Assembly: GCF_018982965.1 (NCBI RefSeq)
Contig: NZ_JACBYP010000069.1
Location: forward strand, 1-43,070
Reading direction: 5' to 3'
Source of the DNA: Streptomyces mayonensis
GTDB taxonomy: Bacteria; Actinomycetota; Actinomycetes; Streptomycetales; Streptomycetaceae
Length of the DNA: 43,070 nt
This document shows positions 15,980-23,194 of this stretch, one piece after another (the first letter of the stretch is position 1; each line of letters opens with the position of its first letter). Made by a program: the position numbers and the translations under genes. Under the pieces are notes generated by a model. It did no database searches, was not told where the DNA came from, and saw nothing but the letters and a program-made list of their open reading frames with translations.

Positions 15980-16573
15980 CTACCGGGGCGCCTGCTCCTC
16001 CTGGAGCTGGTCGAGGAAGCCGAGCGCCACCCGCCAGGTGGCCTCGGCCGCCTCCGCGTCGTACTCCTCGGGCAGGCCGGGGTCGGTGTAGAGGTGGCCG
16101 GCCCCCGCGTACCGGTGCACCTCGACGTCGGCGCCGATGCGGCCCATCTGGAGGTACCAGGCGCTCAGCCAGTCGTCCGTCTCGAAGCGGTCCGGCTCGG
16201 CCACGTGCAGCTGGACCGGCAGCCCGTCCACCGCGGCGTTGGGCGCGATGTCCGAGGTGCCGTGCAGGAGCAGCAGTCCGCGCGCCCGGTGGTCGCCGAG
16301 GGCGAGGGTCTGCGCGACGGAGGCGCCGAGCGAGAACCCGGCGTACACCAGGCCCCGCTCCGAGTAGGGGGCGGCGGCCAGCACGGCCCGCTTCAGCAGC
16401 TCCTCCCGGCCGATCCCGTCCTGGTACTCCATGCCCTCCTCGACGCTGTCGAAGGTCCGCCCCTCGAAGAGGTCCGGGATCCACACCTGGTGTCCGGCGC
16501 CGCGCAGCCGGTCGGCGGCCTGCCGCACCGCGGGCCTCGGGCCGAGGGTCGAGTGAAAGAGCACGATGTTCAT
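15980..16573 (-). CDS. Dienelactone hydrolase family alpha/beta-hydrolase
   Basis: 197 residues from ATG 16573; the frame extends upstream without plausible protein. It opens with MNIVLFHSTLG, and WIPDLFEGRTF matches the DLH pattern. The nucleophile elbow reads GFSLG with Ser81, where true dienelactone hydrolases have Cys. The catalytic His is probably His160 (GAGHLYTDP), and the acid Asp128 or Asp133. It should be a cytosolic esterase or hydrolase of unknown substrate. No strong Shine-Dalgarno precedes the start. It is divergent from the MscS gene (131-base gap) and convergent with phoD. Confidence 0.88.
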   Translation of the reverse strand: MNIVLFHSTLGPRPAVRQAADRLRGAGHQVWIPDLFEGRTFDSVEEGMEYQDGIGREELLKRAVLAAAPYSERGLVYAGFSLGASVAQTLALGDHRARGLLLLHGTSDIAPNAAVDGLPVQLHVAEPDRFETDDWLSAWYLQMGRIGADVEVHRYAGAGHLYTDPGLPEEYDAEAAEATWRVALGFLDQLQEEQAPR

Positions 16574-16704
16574 GGGGCCATCGTGCCAGCCGGGTGTGAC
16601 AACGCGCCGGGCGGCGAGCGCACGGGCCCTCCCGCCCCGGCGACGCCCGGGCGGGACGCATCTCACAGGTTCGCCGCGCCGCGCGTCCGGTTACGTTCGA
16701 GGGC

Positions 16705-17829
16705 ATGGAGACGATACTCCGCCCGCTGATCGTGGTCGGCGGTTCAGTCCTGCTGACCCTGGTCATCGGCTGGGCCACCGACCTGCTGCTGCGCAAGGCC
16801 GACGGGCGCCACCCCGAGACACCGCTGTGGGGCCTGCTGCGGCGGGCCCGCGTGCCGTACCAGATCGTGCTGTGCGCGGCGCTGCTGAGAGGGTCCTACG
16901 TCGAGGCCGAGGTGTTCCCGGACCACCGGACGGGGGTCGGCCGGACCCTGACGCTGGTGCTGATCGGCTCGGCGGCCTGGCTGGTGATCCGGATCGCGGC
17001 GGCGGTCGTCGAGACGTCCTACTCCCGGTACGCGCACGCCCACGCGGAGCGCGATCCGGCCCGGGTGCGGCGCGTGCGGACCCAGGTGTCGCTGATCATG
17101 CGGGTGGTCTCGGCGGTGGTTGGCGTGGTCGCCGTGTCGTCGATGCTGCTGACGTTCCCTGCGATGCGTGCCGCGGGCGCCTCGCTGCTGGCCTCGGCCG
17201 GCATCATCGGCATCGTCGCCGGTGTGGCCGCCCAGTCCACGCTGGGCAACCTGTTCGCCGGGTTCCAGATCGCCTTCGGGGACATGGTGCGGATGGGCGA
17301 CACGGTCGTGGTGGACGGGGAGTGGGGCACCGTCGAGGAGATCACGCTGACGTACCTGACGGTGCGCACCTGGGACGAGCGCCGGATCACGATGCCGGTG
17401 TCGTACTTCACCTCCAAGCCGTTCGAGAACTGGTCGCGCGGCACCCCGCAGATGACCGGGACCGTCTTCTGGCACCTGGACCACTCGGCGCCCCTCGATG
17501 CGATGCGGGAGCGGCTGCGGGACCTGCTGCGCGAGTGCCCGGCCTGGGACGGGCGGGCCTGCAACCTGACCGTCACGGACACCACGCCGAACACCATGGA
17601 GGTGCGGGCGCTGGTGACGGCGAAGGACGCGGACGACATCTGGACGGTGCGGGTGACGGTCCGCGAGGGGATGATCCGCTTTCTCGCCGACGCGCACCCG
17701 TACGCACTGCCGCGGGTCAACACCGCCGACGCGGTCCCGCGCCCCGCGCGCGACGGCTTCCCCGCCGCCCGCCGCTCCCCCGACGGGGAGCCCCGCCGTT
17801 TCCCGGGCCGCCCGACGAAGAGCCTGTGA
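16705..17829 (+). CDS. Small-conductance mechanosensitive channel family protein
   Basis: 374 residues. Membrane helices lie at about 5-28, 50-62, 78-102 and 128-150, followed by the pore-lining TM3 region (SLLASAGIIGIVAGVAAQSTLGNLFAGFQIAF), which is rich in Ala/Gly as in MscS. The MscS beta domain follows: VRMGDTVVVDGEWGTVEEITLTYLTVRTWDERRITMPVSYF. The C-terminus (last 45 residues) is a Pro/Arg-rich disordered tail. The channel family releases solutes when the membrane is stretched by hypo-osmotic shock. The ATG is only two bases from a GAGGG, so the message may be leaderless, with TTACGT as a candidate -10. Convergent with the antiporter gene. Confidence 0.92.
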   Translation: METILRPLIVVGGSVLLTLVIGWATDLLLRKADGRHPETPLWGLLRRARVPYQIVLCAALLRGSYVEAEVFPDHRTGVGRTLTLVLIGSAAWLVIRIAAAVVETSYSRYAHAHAERDPARVRRVRTQVSLIMRVVSAVVGVVAVSSMLLTFPAMRAAGASLLASAGIIGIVAGVAAQSTLGNLFAGFQIAFGDMVRMGDTVVVDGEWGTVEEITLTYLTVRTWDERRITMPVSYFTSKPFENWSRGTPQMTGTVFWHLDHSAPLDAMRERLRDLLRECPAWDGRACNLTVTDTTPNTMEVRALVTAKDADDIWTVRVTVREGMIRFLADAHPYALPRVNTADAVPRPARDGFPAARRSPDGEPRRFPGRPTKSL

Positions 17830-17896
17830 GCGGCCGGGGCGAAGCAGCGGGCGGGGCGTCGGACGGGGCACGCCGGACGGCGCGTCGAGGGGCGGC

Positions 17897-19483
17897 TCAG
17901 CGCAGGCTGCGGACGTCCAGGTGGCGCAGGACCCGGTCCACGATCTCCGGGTCGGCCCCGGCCTCGCTGCGGGCGGCCAGGATCTCGTGGCGGGCGGCGC
18001 TCAGCATCTCGCCCTGGATGCGCCGGACGCGCCTGACCCGCCGGGCGCGCTGCTCCAGCGCCTCCCTGCGCTCCTCGTCCCCGAGGTCGGGGCTGATGCG
18101 CACGCCGATGTCGTAGGCGCGCCGCAGCATCTGCTCGGACAGCTCCTCCGGCAGCTCCTCGACCTCCTCGATCTCCTTCAGGCGCCGCTTCGCCGCCCTG
18201 GCCGCCCGTACGGCCAGGTCCCGCTCGTACTCCTGCTCCCGCTCGGTGTCCGCCCGGACGCCGAGCCTGCCCACCAGCCAGGGCAGCGTCAGGCCCTGGA
18301 GCAGCAGCGTGACCATGATCACGCCGAACGCGACGAAGACGATCTCCTCCCGGTGGGGGAACGGCGCCCCGCTGTCCGTCTCCAGCGGGATCGCGAGGGC
18401 CAGCGCGACCGAGGCCACGCCCCGCATGCCGGCCCACCACATGACCACGGTCTCCCGCCAGGTCGTCGGGATGTCCTCGTCCTGGTCGCGCCGGGCGTGC
18501 AGCCGCTGGGTCAGCCAGGTGGCGGGCAGCAGCCACAGCAGCCGGACCAGGATGACCACGGCGGTGATCGCGGCGGCCCAGCCCAGCAGCTCCGTCCAGC
18601 GGCCGGAGGCGGTGCGGACGGCGTTGTGCAGCTCCAGCCCGATCAGGCCGAAGGCGACCCCGGTTACCAGCGTGTCCACCACGTCCCACACGGTGTGGCC
18701 GCCGAGCCGCGTCATCACGTCGTCGGCGTCGGAGGCGTACTCGGCGAGGAACATCGCGGTGGTGAGTACGGCGAGCACCCCGGATCCGTGCAGTTCGTCG
18801 GCGGCGACGTAGCTGACGAAGGGCACCAGCAGGGTCAGGCCGATCTGCAGTGTCGGGTCGCCGAGGACACTCATCAGCTTGTTGGATCCCCAGCCCAGGA
18901 CGAGCCCGACCAGGACGGCGACGACGGCCGAGAGCACCAGGTCGAGCCCGGCCTCCCAGGCCGAGAAGGAACCGCCGACCGCGGCCGCGATGGCCACGTG
19001 GTAGAGGACGATGGCCGTCACGTCGTTGAACAGCCCCTCGCCCTCCAGGATCGACACCAGCCGGCGCGGGAGGCCCAACTGCCCGGCGACGGCGGTCGCG
19101 GCGACCGGGTCGGGCGGCGCCACCAGCGCGCCCAGCGCGAAGGCGGCGGCGACGGGCAGCCCGGGGACGACGGCGTGGGCGACGGTGGCGACGCAGGTCA
19201 TGGTGACGAAGACCAGCGCGACCGCCAGCAGGAAGATCGGGCGTTTGTTGGCCGCGAACTGCCGCCAGGACGTGCGCCGCACGGCCGCGTAGAGCAGCGG
19301 CGGCAGCAGCGCGGGCAGGATCAGCTCGGGCGGGATGTCGACGTTGGGGACGAACTCGAGCAGGGCCAGGACGATCCCGAGGAGGGTCATCAGCACCGGT
19401 GCCGGCAGCCCCAGCCGCGCACCGACCGGAACGCTCAGCAGGGCCCCGAGCAACAAGATGAACAACAGGGCCAGCTGATCCAC
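17897..19483 (-). CDS. Na+/H+ antiporter, CPA1/NhaP family
   Basis: 528 residues from GTG 19483, which has GGAG eight bases upstream; GTG 19489 would add two residues with poor spacing. About 12 membrane helices occupy residues 4-420. Family features are VAPPDPVAATAVAGQLGLP followed by LEGEGLFNDVTAIVL (the Asp carries ion exchange), and WWAGMRGVASVALALAIP late in the domain. The last 110 residues are a charged, coiled-coil-like cytosolic domain (EREQEYERDLAVRAARAAKRRLKEIEEVEELPEEL and onward). It exports Na+ (or K+) in exchange for protons at the plasma membrane. Next to a mechanosensitive channel gene it suggests an ion and osmotic homeostasis neighbourhood. Confidence 0.92.
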   Translation of the reverse strand: MDQLALLFILLLGALLSVPVGARLGLPAPVLMTLLGIVLALLEFVPNVDIPPELILPALLPPLLYAAVRRTSWRQFAANKRPIFLLAVALVFVTMTCVATVAHAVVPGLPVAAAFALGALVAPPDPVAATAVAGQLGLPRRLVSILEGEGLFNDVTAIVLYHVAIAAAVGGSFSAWEAGLDLVLSAVVAVLVGLVLGWGSNKLMSVLGDPTLQIGLTLLVPFVSYVAADELHGSGVLAVLTTAMFLAEYASDADDVMTRLGGHTVWDVVDTLVTGVAFGLIGLELHNAVRTASGRWTELLGWAAAITAVVILVRLLWLLPATWLTQRLHARRDQDEDIPTTWRETVVMWWAGMRGVASVALALAIPLETDSGAPFPHREEIVFVAFGVIMVTLLLQGLTLPWLVGRLGVRADTEREQEYERDLAVRAARAAKRRLKEIEEVEELPEELSEQMLRRAYDIGVRISPDLGDEERREALEQRARRVRRVRRIQGEMLSAARHEILAARSEAGADPEIVDRVLRHLDVRSLR

Positions 19484-19574
19484 AGTCACCGCTCCGGTGG
19501 GCTCTCGGCGTTACGTCAGGGCGGGCCCCAAGCCTGCCACGCCACCGGTCCCACCGGCCCGTTCGGCGCCCCGG

Positions 19575-20060
19575 CTACAGGGCTCGCCGCATCGCACGGT
19601 GCGGAATCCCGGCGTCCGGGAACTCGGGTCCGTAGGCCACGTACCCCAAACGCCGGTAAAAACCCAGGGCGTGGGTCTGCGCGTGCAGATCCACCGCGGT
19701 GAGCCCCCGCGCGCGTGCGGCGTCCTCCACGGCCCGCACCAGCGCGGCCCCGACGCCGAGGCCCCGGGCCGCCGCGGTCACCGCGAGCCGGCCGAGCGAG
19801 CCGACGTCCGGATCGCCGTCGCCGTTCCTCTCGGCGGCGGCCGCGCCGTGCAGCAGCCGGCCGGTGCCGAGCGGCACGCCGTCCTCCCGGACCGCGAGGA
19901 CGTGCACGGCGCCGGCGTCGTGGGCGTCGTACTCGATGTCCTCGGGGACCTGCTGCTCGGCGACGAAGACCTCCTTGCGCACCGCGAAGCAGGCCTCCCG
20001 GTCGGCGGGGTCCTCGGCGACGCGCACCTCGTAGCCGGGGGCGGACCGCGGGGCGCTCAT
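19575..20060 (-). CDS. GNAT family N-acetyltransferase
   Basis: 161 residues; ATG 20060 overlaps the rluD stop by four bases (ATGA), so translation is probably coupled. FAVRKEVFVAEQQVPEDIEYD near residues 24-44 is the opening of the ElaA-like GNAT group, and motif A is visible as LGRLAVTAAARGLGVGAALV, the acetyl-CoA pyrophosphate loop. HALGFYRRLGYVAYGPEF matches motif B. It should transfer acetyl groups from acetyl-CoA to an amine; the acceptor is unknown. Confidence 0.9.
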   Translation of the reverse strand: MSAPRSAPGYEVRVAEDPADREACFAVRKEVFVAEQQVPEDIEYDAHDAGAVHVLAVREDGVPLGTGRLLHGAAAAERNGDGDPDVGSLGRLAVTAAARGLGVGAALVRAVEDAARARGLTAVDLHAQTHALGFYRRLGYVAYGPEFPDAGIPHRAMRRAL

Positions 20061-21001
20061 CCGTACGTCTCCTCGCGGACCAGGTCGAGGGCGCGCTGGA
20101 GGTCCTCGGGGTAGTCGCTGGCGTACTCGACCCACTGGCCGTCGCCGGGGTGCTCGAAGCCGAGCCGCACGGCGTGCAGCCACTGGCGGGTCAGGCGCAG
20201 CCGCTTGGCGAGCGTGGGGTCGGCGCCGTAGGTCAGGTCGCCGACGCAGGGGTGGCGGTGGGCGGCCATGTGGACGCGGATCTGGTGGGTGCGGCCGGTC
20301 TCCAGCTTCACGTCGAGCAGGGAGGCGGCGCGGAAGGCCTCGATGAGGTCGTAGTGCGTGACGGAGGGCTTGCCCTCGGCGGTGACGGCCCACTTGTAGT
20401 CGTGCTGCGGGTGGCGGCCGATGGGGGCGTCGATGGTGCCGCTGGTCGGGTCGGGGTGGCCCTGCACGAGCGTGTGGTAGCGCTTGTCGACCGTGCGCTC
20501 CTTGAACTGGCGCTTGAGCGAGGTGTACGCCCGCTCGGACTTGGCCACCGCCATCAGACCCGAGGTGCCGACGTCGAGGCGGTGCACGATGCCCTGCCGC
20601 TCGGCGGCACCGGACGTGGAGACGCGGTACCCGGCGGCGGCCAGTCCGCCGATGACGGTCGGGCCGGTCCAGCCCGGGGACGGGTGCGCGGCGACGCCGA
20701 CCGGCTTGACGACCACGACCACGTCGTCGTCGTCGTGCACGATCTCCATGCCCTCGACGGGCTCGGCGACCACCTGCACGGGCGCGGGCGCCCCGGGCAT
20801 CTCGACCTCGAGCCAGGCGCCGCCGTGGACCCGCTCGGACTTGCCGACCACCGACCCGTCGACCTGCACCTTCCCCGCCGCCGCCAGCTCGGCGGCCTTG
20901 GTGCGGGAGAAGCCGAACATGCGGGAGATGGCGGCGTCGACGCGCTCGCCCTCCAGGCCGTCGGGCACGGGCAGGGTGCGGATCTCGGGAATCGTGCTCA
21001 C
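20057..21001 (-). CDS. rluD: Pseudouridine synthase, RluA/RluD family
   Basis: 314 residues from GTG 21001; the same frame is open further upstream over lspA but that part is spurious. An S4 RNA-binding domain spans about residues 16-75. The catalytic domain has VVVVVKPVGVAAHPSPG near 93-110 and GIVHRLDVGTSGLM with catalytic Asp143 at 138-150, then ETGRTHQIRVHMAAHRHPCVGD. This is the RluA family, which modifies uridines in 23S rRNA (RluD: three sites in helix 69) or tRNA; which target applies here is not decided by sequence. It is the middle gene of the lspA-rluD-GNAT transcript. Confidence 0.93.
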   Translation of the reverse strand: MSTIPEIRTLPVPDGLEGERVDAAISRMFGFSRTKAAELAAAGKVQVDGSVVGKSERVHGGAWLEVEMPGAPAPVQVVAEPVEGMEIVHDDDDVVVVVKPVGVAAHPSPGWTGPTVIGGLAAAGYRVSTSGAAERQGIVHRLDVGTSGLMAVAKSERAYTSLKRQFKERTVDKRYHTLVQGHPDPTSGTIDAPIGRHPQHDYKWAVTAEGKPSVTHYDLIEAFRAASLLDVKLETGRTHQIRVHMAAHRHPCVGDLTYGADPTLAKRLRLTRQWLHAVRLGFEHPGDGQWVEYASDYPEDLQRALDLVREETYG

Positions 21002-21105
21002 CCGTCGAGTATGCCGGACGGCCCGGGCGGGTCCGTACGCCCGTCCGGTCGGCCCGTCCGGTCGGCCCCGTCCCGCCGGCCCGCGCCCGGTCGTCCCGCG
21101 CGGGC

Positions 21106-21705
21106 TCAGTCCTTGTGGACGGTCCCGTCGGGGTCCAGACCCCGGAAGGAGAGGAGCACGATCAGGATGCCGCCGCAGACGATCGCCGAGTCGGCGAGGT
21201 TGAAGACGGCGAAGTGCTTGGGCGCGATGAAGTCCACGACCGCGCCCTCGAAGACGCCGGGCGCGCGGAAGATCCGGTCGGTGAGGTTGCCGAGGGCGCC
21301 GCCGAGCAGCAGGCCGAGCGCGATCGCCCACGGCACGCTGTAGAGCTTGCGCGCGAGGCGGGCGATCACGACGATCACGGACGCCGCGATCACCGTGAAG
21401 ATGATCGTGAAGGCCTCGCCGATGCCGAAGGCCGCACCCGCGTTGCGGATCGCGGCGAACCTCAGCCAGTCGCCGATGATCTCGATCGGCTCGTGGTGCT
21501 CCAGCTTGGCGACCACGATCATCTTGCTGACCAGGTCGAGGAGGTACGCGAAGACGGCGACCGCGAACAGTACGGCGACCCGGCGCCTGCCCCGGGGGCG
21601 CTCCGGAGCCTGCTCCCGCTCCTGCTCCGCGTCGGGCTGCTCCCGCCCGTCCCCCGTCGCGTCCGGGGTGTCCGGAGTACCGATGATGCGCTCCGCCTCT
21701 GCCAC
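21106..21705 (-). CDS. lspA: Lipoprotein signal peptidase (signal peptidase II)
   Basis: 199 residues from GTG 21705, with GAGGG six bases upstream. The first 40 residues are a charged cytosolic extension (Glu/Asp then Arg-rich) longer than in E. coli. Four membrane helices follow (about 42-60, 80-88/97-115, 122-142 and 165-188). The aspartyl protease pair is in GNLTDRIF (Asp143) and FNLADSAI (Asp172), in the expected contexts, with RNAGAAFG before them. The enzyme cleaves the signal peptide of diacylglyceryl-modified prolipoproteins at the lipobox cysteine. The rluD gene starts 104 bases downstream. Confidence 0.96.
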   Translation of the reverse strand: MAEAERIIGTPDTPDATGDGREQPDAEQEREQAPERPRGRRRVAVLFAVAVFAYLLDLVSKMIVVAKLEHHEPIEIIGDWLRFAAIRNAGAAFGIGEAFTIIFTVIAASVIVVIARLARKLYSVPWAIALGLLLGGALGNLTDRIFRAPGVFEGAVVDFIAPKHFAVFNLADSAIVCGGILIVLLSFRGLDPDGTVHKD

Positions 21706-21796
21706 GTGAGTCCCTCAGCCTAGGTCCTTGACTGAGCACGAGGGTACGGCACGCCCCGCGTCCCGGCTGCTGCTCAGTACCGGTCCGGCGCCCGGC

Positions 21797-22600
21797 TCAG
21801 TACCGCCGCTCCTGCTTCTGCTTGCACTCGACGCACAGGGTGGCCCGCGGGAAGGCCTGCATCCGGGCCTTGCCGATCGGCTTGCCGCAGTTCTCGCACA
21901 GGCCGTAGGTACCCGCGTCCAGGCGTTCCAGGGCGCGTTCGGTCTGGGTGAGGACCTCGCGCGCGGTGGCGGCCAGTGCCAGTTCGTGCTCGCGCGTGAT
22001 GTTCTTGCTGCCGGTGTCCGCCTCGTCGTCGCCCGCGCCGTCGCCGGAGTCCCGCATCATGCCCTGCAGCGAGCGCTCGGAGGAGTCGATCTCGGTGCGC
22101 AGCCGGTCGGCCTCGGACTGCAGCTCGCCGCGCGCCTCCTCGACCTCCTGCGGGGTCCAGGGGTCCTCGCCGGGGCGTACCGCGAGGTCGCCGGGGTCCG
22201 CAGCGGCGCCGCGGGCCTTGGGAACGGCGGTCTTGGCCGCCGTGGCCGTGCCAGGAGTCTTCTTCGCAACCACCGTCGTGGCTCCCGTCTGCTCCGCGGC
22301 CTCGGCCGCGCCCGCCTTCTTGGCCGTGCTCTTGCTCGCCGTGCTCTTGCCTGCCGCGCTCTTCCCGGCCGCGGTCTTCTTCGCGGTGCCCTCGCCCGCC
22401 GGGCTCTTCTTCGCCGCGGTCTTCCTGGCCGCCGTCTTCTTCGCCGCGGTCTTCTTCGCCGCCGTCTTCTTCGCCGCCGTCTTCGTCGTCTTCGCCGTCG
22501 TCGCCTTCTTCGCCGCGGTCCTCTTCGCCGGGCCCTGCTGCGTGCTGTTCTCCTCGGCGGCGCCCTGCTCCGCGGCCGTCGTCTTCTTCTCCGCCACCAT
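21797..22600 (-). CDS. DksA/TraR-type zinc-finger protein with histone H1-like basic tail
   Basis: 267 residues from ATG 22600, with GAAGGGG eight bases upstream. Residues 25-130 are lysine- and alanine-rich, built on repeated KTAAK (five consecutive units at 40-65) like histone H1 or the tails of actinobacterial HU proteins. Residues about 146-225 are a coiled-coil-forming helical region, and the DksA/TraR zinc finger is at the end: Cys235-x2-Cys238 and Cys256-x2-Cys259, spaced by 17 residues. TraR/DksA proteins reach into the RNA polymerase secondary channel, while the basic tail should bind DNA or RNA non-specifically. Whether it regulates transcription through polymerase or acts as a nucleoid protein is open. 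Confidence 0.9.
   Translation of the reverse strand: MVAEKKTTAAEQGAAEENSTQQGPAKRTAAKKATTAKTTKTAAKKTAAKKTAAKKTAARKTAAKKSPAGEGTAKKTAAGKSAAGKSTASKSTAKKAGAAEAAEQTGATTVVAKKTPGTATAAKTAVPKARGAAADPGDLAVRPGEDPWTPQEVEEARGELQSEADRLRTEIDSSERSLQGMMRDSGDGAGDDEADTGSKNITREHELALAATAREVLTQTERALERLDAGTYGLCENCGKPIGKARMQAFPRATLCVECKQKQERRY
22403..22485. repeat. 15-bp tandem repeat coding for KTAAK units
   Basis: The plus-strand unit is near TTCTTCGCCGCCGTC, repeated about five times with few changes, encoding the KTAAK repeats of the DksA-like protein. Each unit is a multiple of three, so copy-number change preserves the frame. Confidence 0.75.
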
Positions 22601-22920
22601 GGCCGCGGCCCCTTCACATATTGTGATCTTGCGCGCGAATCGTGCTGGGACGATAAATCGACTCGGGCCCCGCGGCAACGGGGCACGCCGCCCGCTTCGC
22701 GCGCCCACCGTGCGCCACGCGGTGAGCATGCATGCGTTGTGCCCAGCTCCCCGCCGGGTAATCCGCCGGGACGGCCCCCGGCGAGACCACCCCGGAGCCG
22801 GAAGCGGACGGCGGCATTCGGGTCACCTCCGGGCACGCCGGGGCAGTACGGTGCCCGCGCTCCCCGCCGGGCACCGAAACTCGGTCGGCCGCCGTCCGTG
22901 CGGCGCCGTACACTGGGCGG
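22601..22920. promoter_or_regulatory. Divergent intergenic region between the DksA-like gene and ileS
   Basis: About 320 bases without a gene. Near the DksA-like gene a palindrome TCACA-TAT-TGTGA (22614-22626) lies in a locally AT-richer spot and may overlap that gene's promoter. On the ileS side TACACT (22909-22914) is a good -10 candidate whose transcript would start at about 22921, exactly where the T-box leader begins; a clean -35 is not visible. The middle part (22730-22880) is GC-rich and shows nothing I can name. Confidence 0.45.
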
Positions 22921-23194
22921 AGCGAACGGCGTGGATGGGGACGAGTAGCGGCGTCAGCAGCCCAGAGCGACCCGGGGACGGTGTGAGCCCGGGGGCGAGC
23001 GCGACGTGAAGATCACCCCGGAGCCGCCGGAAGAAAGCCGTGGCAGGACGCCGCGGCGAGTAGAACCGGCTCGCGACCCCAATGAGGGGGCTCACCGGAG
23101 CACACGACGCACCGGGGGCCAAGGAGGGTGGTACCGCGGGAGCACGGCTCTCGTCCCTCCGACGGAAGGCAGCACGTCCGCCGGAGGAAGCTCG
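22921..23194 (+). promoter_or_regulatory. T-box riboswitch of ileS, translational type
   Basis: Classical T-box elements appear in order. Stem I opens with GATGGGGACGAGTAGC (22933 on), carries the distal motifs AGAGCGACC and GGTGTGAGCC, and closes with a specifier loop GTGAAGATCACC in which ATC (23012-23014), an isoleucine codon, is the specifier. The T-box AGGGTGGTACCGCG is at 23125-23138; its TGGT bulge pairs with the tRNA acceptor end. CCCTCC (23155-23160) can pair with GGAGGG (23123-23128) in the antisequestrator or, as CCTCCG (23156-23161), with CGGAGG (23182-23187), which holds the ileS Shine-Dalgarno. Uncharged tRNA-Ile should therefore free the ribosome binding site. No terminator is present, as in other actinobacterial ileS T-boxes. 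Confidence 0.93.

Noticed and set aside
17830..17896. Terminator between the convergent MscS and antiporter genes
   Set aside because: No stem longer than four or five clean pairs could be found despite the convergent arrangement.
21041..21065. 13-base tandem duplication (CCGTCCGGTCGG) between rluD and lspA
   Set aside because: Only two copies in a very GC-rich spacer; not distinguishable from compositional bias.
21002..21739. N-terminal extension of rluD across lspA
   Set aside because: The lspA frame is clearly the coding one here, with both catalytic aspartates, and the S4 domain of RluD begins after GTG 21001.
21772..21805. Duplicate GCTCAGTACCG near the end of the DksA-like gene
   Set aside because: Two copies 23 bases apart without symmetry or a promoter context; probably a local duplication.
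23006..23194. 63-codon N-terminal extension of ileS
   Set aside because: The bases are explained entirely by the T-box (specifier loop, T-box and sequestrator), and the TTG at 23195 has GGAGG seven bases upstream and gives the normal IleRS start.
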